64,000 nucleotides of DNA, taken from assembly GCA_038373885.1 (NCBI GenBank), contig JAWZYV010013163.1, forward strand, positions 1,116,001 to 1,180,000, in the 5' to 3' direction. Source of the DNA: Cheiracanthium punctorium (taxonomy: Eukaryota; Arthropoda; Arachnida; Araneae; Cheiracanthiidae). How positions within the stretch are numbered: position 1 is the first letter of the stretch; the number at the start of each line of letters is the position of its first letter. This document shows, piece by piece, positions 57,220 through 64,000 of this stretch. Made by a program: the position numbers and the translations under genes. The notes beneath the pieces were generated by a model. That model saw only the letters and a list, made by a program, of their open reading frames with translations, ran no database searches and was not told the origin of the DNA.

Positions 57220-60200
57220 TCTGGGCTGTATCGTTTATTAGCATGTATTATATTACTGGAATAGAATCAAGTAACCTATATCCTCTTTTTTCTTTTTTAT
57301 TACATTTCCTCCATGAAAACGCTCTTTGATAAATACCATGTCAGTTTTCGAGAGGCTATTAATAAACCGCTGAAAATGTGCTAACAAACTTGATTTAAGT
57401 ACTGCCATTAATTTTATAGCTCTATCCAGGTAAGTTTGCAAGAAATGGGACTGTAAAATATTTTAAAATTACTTCTTGATGAAATCTGTCTGGTATGCAA
57501 GTTTCTATGCATAAAATAAAATAACAAGAGCATTTATAATAAACTGGTATTTAAAAGATTAAATAATTAAAACTTTGTAAAATGACACACGTAAAAAGTT
57601 TATATCCAAGTGCATCCATGTTTCGATTGATAAAAATTTCTATCTCCGTCAGCACCAATAGAAGTCAATACAGAGACTGGGCCTGATGCATTGTTATGAG
57701 TTTATAGTTATTTAGGTTGATTTTTGAATTATAATTTTGAAATATACCTTTTTATTGTTCGTGACACATTTCTTATTTTACAATTTTCACAAAATAAATT
57801 ATGCCAACAATATGATTGTAAAACTTATTTTTTTTTTAAATTATGTACATTCATAATTACTTTTACACTTTTTATTTTGCTGATAAAAACAATTTACAAT
57901 TATTTTTGAATGAAGGATTATTTTGCCCTAGGCTGAGAATAAAATGATCCTGTGGACACTTTTTGAAAACGCGATTATTTTTGTTACTGAATTTGGGGTT
58001 AAAATATTATTAAAGTATGTTTATGATGCAAAGTACAATGTAAGACATTGTGGCTAAGGGAAAAAGTTTTATCCAAAATTTATGAAATTTTATGCAAGTT
58101 TTCCCCTTAAGCTAATCATTTTGTGTCACCTTCCCCTACTTTGAAAATCATAAAGTATATGATACTCGGAATTCAATAAATTTCAAATCTCTCATAAATA
58201 AATTTTATCTCAATTCCTCATTAAAGTTTTCAAGTTTTTATTCTGAAGTAAAAGTTCAATAATCAGAAATCATATGCAATAGGGAAAATTAAGAAAATGC
58301 CTTTGAAAAGTGATTCAGGAATTCCTTTAGAATGTCGTAAAATTTAATTTTACTTCATTATTGCCGTTAAAGTATGAGTGAACAGTTTATGAATATGTGT
58401 ACTGCTTACAGTAAAATATTCTACGTACTAGTCTCTACGTAATATTCTCTGTACTAGTTTTGGTAAAATATTTTTAGATGATTCCCGTAAAGAATCAGGA
58501 AGACGCATTTTGGAAGTTTTGAAAATAATCACTGTCGGTAGGATTTTTAAGGCGATATCACAGTTTCAGAAGTTTTTCAATAAATTTGTTCTTATTTCCA
58601 TATTATTAACTTTTAATATGCATTTATCTTTACATGTAATATACCCAAATCATCTTGATTTGGGTATACTACATCCAAATAGTCCCTAGTGGGATATTAC
58701 ATCCAAATAGTTACCCAAATCATCTTGATGATTTAAAATAATTATTCCTTTAAATTTTCTTTTTAAAAATTACTTTTTTCGGAAATGGAGATATTAAATT
58801 GTTTGAATGCCTAATATACTTTAATTGGATTGAAACAATAAATTAAAAGTTTTATCTAACACAATAATAACGATTTTTCAATAAATGCTTAAGGGAATGA
58901 ATACATATTTCTGAAATGAATAATTTTCATTAAAAACTGGGGGTTGGGGTTTCTCTTATCATTGTTGATTTACATTTTTTAAAAACCTTTTTAGTCCAAC
59001 TTCTCTATTTCACCCGTGTTTATTTCAATAATATATTTTATAAATAACATCAAAATATAATATTTCTTTTCACAAAAACAAATTGTATAAACCTGTGTAA
59101 AAGGTGTCTTTTCATATGACTTCAGGGCATTTTGACGGAAAAACTCAAATTTGATGAGGAATTAGCATTTTGGGATTTCATACTTTTATTTGGAGGAAAA
59201 TAAAATTGTAATTCTTTCTTTTTTGAAATTATTAACGGAACCCCACCCTCCTTTATTTTCTTGAAAAAAATAACAATATTGAATTTTCAAAAGTACCTTT
59301 ATTGTAAAACAAACAGCCTTTAGCCATTTAGAATAAAATTCAGATTTCAAATTCATCTATTCAATTCAAAGTAAATATAAATGTTTATAAAAAATTAGAT
59401 TACCAAAGATTCATTGAAATAAAAAAAAATTATTATCATTTCTTTCCTTTCATCGGTGAAATTAGTTATTTTCCTTGTCATACTAGTTTCTTGGGCATGT
59501 GCAGTGAGTTTTTCTTAAACAAATGATTTTTTTGTGAGATTTGTTTTATCTTTGAATTGTTTCTTTTTTTAAATTCATATGACTTCATATGACATAATTC
59601 AACATTTAATTCAATTTTCTAATTATATTAAATAATAAATTTCAATAAGTATCTATGGAACATACGACTTTTAATAATTCAGTGAAAAATATTGTTATGC
59701 TTTTAAGCCATTTTCTTTTCTAAAGAATAGCTGCAAGTCGTTATCAAAACACTTTGTTAATGTATGCTTTTGTACTTTAAAATTATTTACACAATTCTAA
59801 TTTCATTTACCTGAAAAAATTCAATTTTGTAGCTTTCAATTTATCAATGTATATTTAGCTGATGAGAGCAGTTTAAAGTTTTCATAAGACGATTTGTACA
59901 GGATTTAACAGCAATAATTGACGCAGATATTTTCTATTTCGTCAATAATTATTTTCAGTTATTTCATGTTGTTACATGCAAAAAGTAGGAATTTTTTGAA
60001 TAGATGGTTAACTTTTGCATGAATGAAAGCTTCTAAGAGCAAATTGAACTGCAGCTTCTGAAGTCGGTAACTGAAAGAAATACCTTAGTGAGTTTGTTTT
60101 TGAATTTTGTTATACCTATATGAGCGAAAAGCTATTTTGAAAGTGTTTTATAACCCATGTGTTACGAATTATTCATAATTTATTTATTGTTCCTCCCATA

Positions 60201-62160
60201 AATATTTTTTTTACTCTGATAAATATAGGACCAGTTAATAAATATCTTATTGGAAAGGAAATAAAAAATATTCGAAGTATGAAAGAGCCCTTTCTTTTAA
60301 CTTTCTAAAATATGAAATAAATTATCTTACAGATTAACTACATGCATGCAACTATAGCAATAATTCATTTATGTATTTTCTATCGAAGAAGGGGATTTAA
60401 TTATGCGTGAAAGTACTTATAACAAATTTCAATGAGCTCCTTCCCTGGGAGTGTTTCTTCAATTTTTCTTCACAATTTTCACGTTGAAAATTAATTTGAA
60501 TCGGCTCTTGGTGTCTAATTGCCTATTGTGTTTCTAAGAAATTGTTTTGTATAACTTCTTTTTAAAATTTCATGCACTATTAGTTGTGCATTTATAATTG
60601 AATTTGTAAGCATTTAACTCATAGTTACTTCATTTCATAACATTTTTTTTTTCATGAAGATGTATTATTAGTACTAATTCAACATTTAAGAATTCTACTA
60701 AGTGTTCATAAAACTATGATCTCTGAACACTTAACACTGTTTTTCATCTTTAATGCCCTGCATTGTGTTTTCATTTTCTGAATGCTTATGATATTATATT
60801 TTTTAATTTAAAGTTCAGCAATCATTGATTAAGTTACTTTAAGTAAGACAATTTTGATGTTTGAAATACTTGATTATTTCAGAATTTCATATAATATAAA
60901 AGCTGTACAGTAGTTTACTTTAATTAAACAAATTATATTTTTCTTTAAAAAGTTCAAGCATTTCAAAAATTCGTCTCAAATTCATAAAATGGGTCATTTA
61001 CGGGTTACATTTACGGAGTACTTTATTTTTTTTAAATAAATTAAAACCAGTAAACAACAATTTTCTAAATTACAGTTGGTGCAATTTTACTATCTGAAGT
61101 GTAAAAGAAAAAAAACAAGCATTTTAGATCATTTTAGCATTTTTAGAAGGCGATTTTTTAAACTTGTTTGATGAACACTGTCCCTTATATCTCGTTACAA
61201 TATTCATTTTTAGTTATATTTATTACGCGACTTTAGAGGAATTTAATACTCCAGATCGTTTAGCAGTTGAAAGTCATGAAGAATAATGTGACAGCATTTG
61301 AATTGTCTTTAACTAACTTCCATTTATCAATGCATTAAAACAGATACGCATTTTCTTAAATTGCATTGCAATCATGATAGTCCATTTTTAATCCTTTAAT
61401 CTCAATAGCATTTCACAATTTTCCGTATAATTAGCTGTCCAAGTGGGATCTTTTCAGACGTGCCCACTTCTTAAACCTAGTTACAAGTCATATGAGACAT
61501 TTGTGCCGCGCATTAATAAATTTTGATAAATATCCTACGGAATTTATGAAGATGTGCTTCTGAAGATTTTAAGAATATTTCCATTTAAGTATGGCATACG
61601 AATTACAAGATGAGATATGGATCTGTTATCGTAAACACTTAATTAAGCAGATACATTACATGTATGAATATATTTTGTACTGGAATCTACGATTTATCTA
61701 CCATGCCTGAGTGCGTTTAAAATTAATTACGTTTACGTATGAGTAACACTATTTGAGCGCTTGCCTTGGGGGGATATTTTAATAATTTGTCACAGCTTTT
61801 CCTTCTTTAAATTCAGCTGGACAGCTTTTTGTTTCTTTTTTCATCTAACGCAGACCATAACCTGACAGCCAAATTAACAGTTTTATTTAGCGCCATGGCG
61901 CCTTTAGCATGCCCGGTTCCACATCAGTATAAACTTCAACCGGCTGGATCACACATCGACTGCAAATCCAATAAAAATATTGTTTGGGACGCACATTGCA
62001 CTGTCAATCCATTTTTGTAAAAGAATATATTTTTTCTTCACATAAAAGCAAATAATTTCGGCTTTTTAGGTCCTTAAATAATTAAAACTTTGTAAAAAAA
62101 TATCACACTTAAATGATACTTATCTCACTGGATACTTTTCGGAAGAAGAAAGCTTTCTCC
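57220..62160. other. Gene-free AT-rich stretch
   Basis: Very AT-rich with no supported gene. The - strand frame 57253-57441 has fair composition but no context. The 61.2-62.0 kb part is less AT-rich (GCTGTCCAAGTGGGATC, AGCGCCATGGCGCCTTTAGC) and could be regulatory. Nothing else stands out except the repeats at 58.64 kb. Confidence 0.45.
58643..58740. repeat. Nested short direct repeats
   Basis: ACCCAAATCATCTTGAT at 58643 and 58713 (70 bp apart). ACATCCAAATAG at 58671 and 58699 (28 bp apart). TACCCAAATC also pairs with GATTTGGGTA as a small hairpin. Confidence 0.75.
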
Positions 62161-62162
62161 GT

Positions 62163-62241
62163 CACCTATTACCAATTTTGCTCGGCCCATCATCGGCCGG
62201 TACGTTGCCGGTGGTAGCCCGAGCAAATTTGCTAGTAGGGT
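62163..62241. mobile_element. ~80-bp GC-rich mini-palindrome (MITE-like)
   Basis: CACCTATTACCAATTTTGCTCGG at left and the complement of GCTCGGGC-side ACCCTACTAGCAAATTTGCTCGG at right (core CAAWTTTGCTCGG), with CGGCCGGTACGTTGCCGG in the loop. Non-coding. Confidence 0.6.
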
Positions 62242-62487
62242 CTTCAGCATTTGTCGAGAGCTGTTGTCTTCAGTAGCTGTATTGTTTACTTTCAAGCGGT
62301 TTTTTTATTGTTGTTATTTTTGTGTCTTTATTTAAAGCTTTTTATTTGTGAAGTTCGGAAGTTAACTAGTATTCCTATAGTAAGTCAAACACTGCATTCC
62401 TTTAGACGATACTTACGATTGAAAGAACGGTAAATTGAATAATTTAAGTTATTGCAGCATTATTATAGAACGGAAGGTAGCTAGACA

Positions 62488-62488
<1 letters not shown>

Positions 62489-62521
<33 letters not shown>
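62489..62521. repeat. (AT)n microsatellite
   Basis: About 16 AT units. It lies just past the stop of the candidate - strand exon. Confidence 0.95.
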
Positions 62522-62522
<1 letters not shown>

Positions 62523-62533
62523 TCTGATCCATA

Positions 62534-62697
62534 CTAAAAGAGTCTCGCTGTAAGAATTAGTGGAATCTTGTTTCCCATTAGATTTCTGAAATTGAAGCTG
62601 CGTGTAATATGGCCATGCTGTTCGGGAGGCAAATATTCTCTTTCTACTGGATCTCCATTGTGCATGTAGACGTATACGGCGAAAGCTCGGTACCCTC
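62534..62697 (-). CDS. Candidate terminal exon, ~53 codons, unknown product
   Basis: On the - strand, TTTGTATCCACAG gives a plausible 3' splice site, then an open frame (GYRAFAVYVYMHNGDPVERE, LPPEQHGHITRSFNF, NKIPLILTARLF) ending in TAG. The frame also stays open about 50 nt upstream of that site. Alternating hydrophobic residues suggest beta-strands. I recognise no family. No matching upstream exon was found: a tRNA-like SINE occupies 62.88-62.96 kb. It could be a single surviving exon of a lost gene. Confidence 0.4.
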
Positions 62698-62799
62698 CTG
62701 TGGATACAAATGTCAATCTGCATATTTTACCGTTAAACTCATAAAAAGAGATTTGTTATCGATTAAGAAAAACCAAAATAGCTGCAATGGGGCTGACAC

Positions 62800-62960
62800 C
62801 TTTTTAAGGGGTCCTAGCAGTATGCATGTTATATCTGTAGAAAACCGCTCAAAACAGATCGACAACCGCGAGATATTTCTAGAACCTTGTACCTTCACAC
62901 TTCAGCCGTCTACAAATGTCCTGTGTTTTATCCACTCGGCAATAAGCCACCCTATGCAAA
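62800..62960 (-). mobile_element. Possible tRNA(Leu/Ser)-like SINE head
   Basis: On the - strand: TTGCCGAGTGGATAAAACAC resembles an A-box with the GCCGAGTGG start typical of Leu/Ser tRNAs. Then a long variable region and GGTTCTAGAAATA as a weak B-box. No complete cloverleaf. The body probably extends to about 62800. Confidence 0.4.
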
Positions 62961-62969
62961 CATAGAAAC

Positions 62970-64000
62970 ATAACTAAGAAACATTACACAACTAACGAAA
63001 TAAATTATAAAATATTAGCTAAAGCAAGCTTACTTTAGGTTTCATTGCAATTCAATGCTGATTATTCTACTCATCTATTAAAGAAAATAAGTTTCGAATC
63101 TGAAGAGATTTTTCTGTCTGTTTTCAGCTCTCATAAGTTTACTTGCGTTCCTTGAAATTTCTTATCAGTGCAGCTTTTTTATAAAAATACAATGATTAAA
63201 ATCGATTTCCAAACGCTTGGGATTATCATCGAAAAACAAAAATTAAAAATCATTTAATCTTTCAGCATTTTCGAAGTTATGGCAAAAATCATAAATTAGC
63301 GTTCTAATTTATTTATATATTTCAGAATCATTACAAGCAGGAGCCAGAAATCTTATCTGCGTTATGCCGACTGAGCACAGAAACAATATAATGCTGTCGA
63401 AGGTAAAAATCCGCACTGGATTTTAAGAAAATATTAAATAAAAAAAATACTTTTGTGAGAATGCTGAGTGGTTCTAATCCCCAGGGACTATGAATTTCCG
63501 TTATTTTCGAAGGCGTTATCGTTTCGTATGACTATTTTATTTTCTCTGACATTTTGCCAGTGTAAAAGGTCAGTTGAAAAATTAAAACTCGAAGGAAAAA
63601 GAATGAAGTAAAGTAATCTAGTTTTCTACGCAAGGGGAAAGTGGCGTATATATATCATTACATCATATTGAGGTTTAGCATTGGCGCCCGCTTGACGTAA
63701 TATCGATTAAAAGAATATGCAATGCAACTTCTGGATGCACCAAACACGACCAAAATTGTCAGTTGGATTCCAGATAATGAAATATTCCGATTATTTGAAT
63801 AAATTTTCATGGCAAAATAGCGGCTCCGTTAAGCGGTCTCCAATTGTAAACCCGTTGCTAAAATTCCCCAGTGCAGGATTTGGCATTTTTAAAACTGAGT
63901 CATTAGCTCATAATTGAGTAATAAACATAGCTGTTTATTTACTTATTTCCAAGTTCACACCCTCCGTCGAAAACGCTCAGTAACAGACATTTACTATTCT
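62970..64000. other. Gene-free stretch
   Basis: No gene or repeat recognised up to the window end. The frame at 63717-63917 has no supporting context. Confidence 0.45.

Noticed and set aside
57253..57441. 62-codon - strand frame with balanced composition
   Set aside because: No acceptor or donor that gives a consistent exon, and no partner exon.

Overview
This is a gene-poor, AT-rich stretch of a large eukaryotic nuclear genome. GT-AG introns, an AATAAA poly(A) signal, tRNA-derived SINEs and many short inverted-repeat (TIR) elements point to an arthropod. A spider or other arachnid is my guess, from the style of the repeats only. Nothing looks bacterial or viral, and there are no operons. 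Nearly every open frame longer than 60 codons is chance or lies inside a repeat.

Genes. The one well-supported gene is on the + strand: three exons at 41880-41923, 43060-43167 and 44207-44516. Both introns are phase 2 and GT-AG. They join into a 153-residue protein of no family I recognise, followed by a 40-bp tandem repeat in the 3' UTR and AATAAA at 44933. A decayed copy of its upstream region, exon 1 and exon 2 lies in the same orientation at 20.1-21.3 kb. On the - strand there is weaker coding evidence: a 148-nt terminal-exon candidate at 9724-9871 with two decayed tandem copies (10.06-10.21 and 11.42-11.64 kb), a phase-compatible exon pair at 15089-15194 and 14870-14974, a frameshifted relic at 28.0-28.5 kb, a fragment at 31.6-31.8 kb, and a terminal-exon candidate at 62534-62697.

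Repeats, left to right. 3.5-5.6 kb: a 2-kb TIR element carrying 173-bp tandem units. 6.3-6.8 kb: a fully palindromic foldback. 9.07-9.30 kb: a TTAA element. 12.1-14.8 kb: a 2.6-kb palindrome with the same GC-rich centre as the 6.5-kb foldback. 16.5-18.4 kb: two inverted copies of one TIR element, one split by a 210-bp element. 18.8-19.4 kb: a relative of the 3.5-kb element. 21.5-22.4 kb: an element with AAGCTT-rich ends that contains a SINE. 22.8-25.4 kb: two more TTAA elements. 26.3-26.6 kb: two mini-hairpins. 30.5-40.7 kb: MITEs with TA, hAT-like and mariner-like ends, plus a 64-68-bp VNTR. 41.2, 53.0, 55.2 and 62.9 kb: SINEs. 47.9-50.3 kb: element ends and diverged repeats. The remainder is unannotated AT-rich DNA, with a few compositionally balanced islands (24.0, 31.85, 38.1 and 61.5 kb) that could be regulatory.

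I could run no searches, so family names rest on visible ends and target-site duplications.
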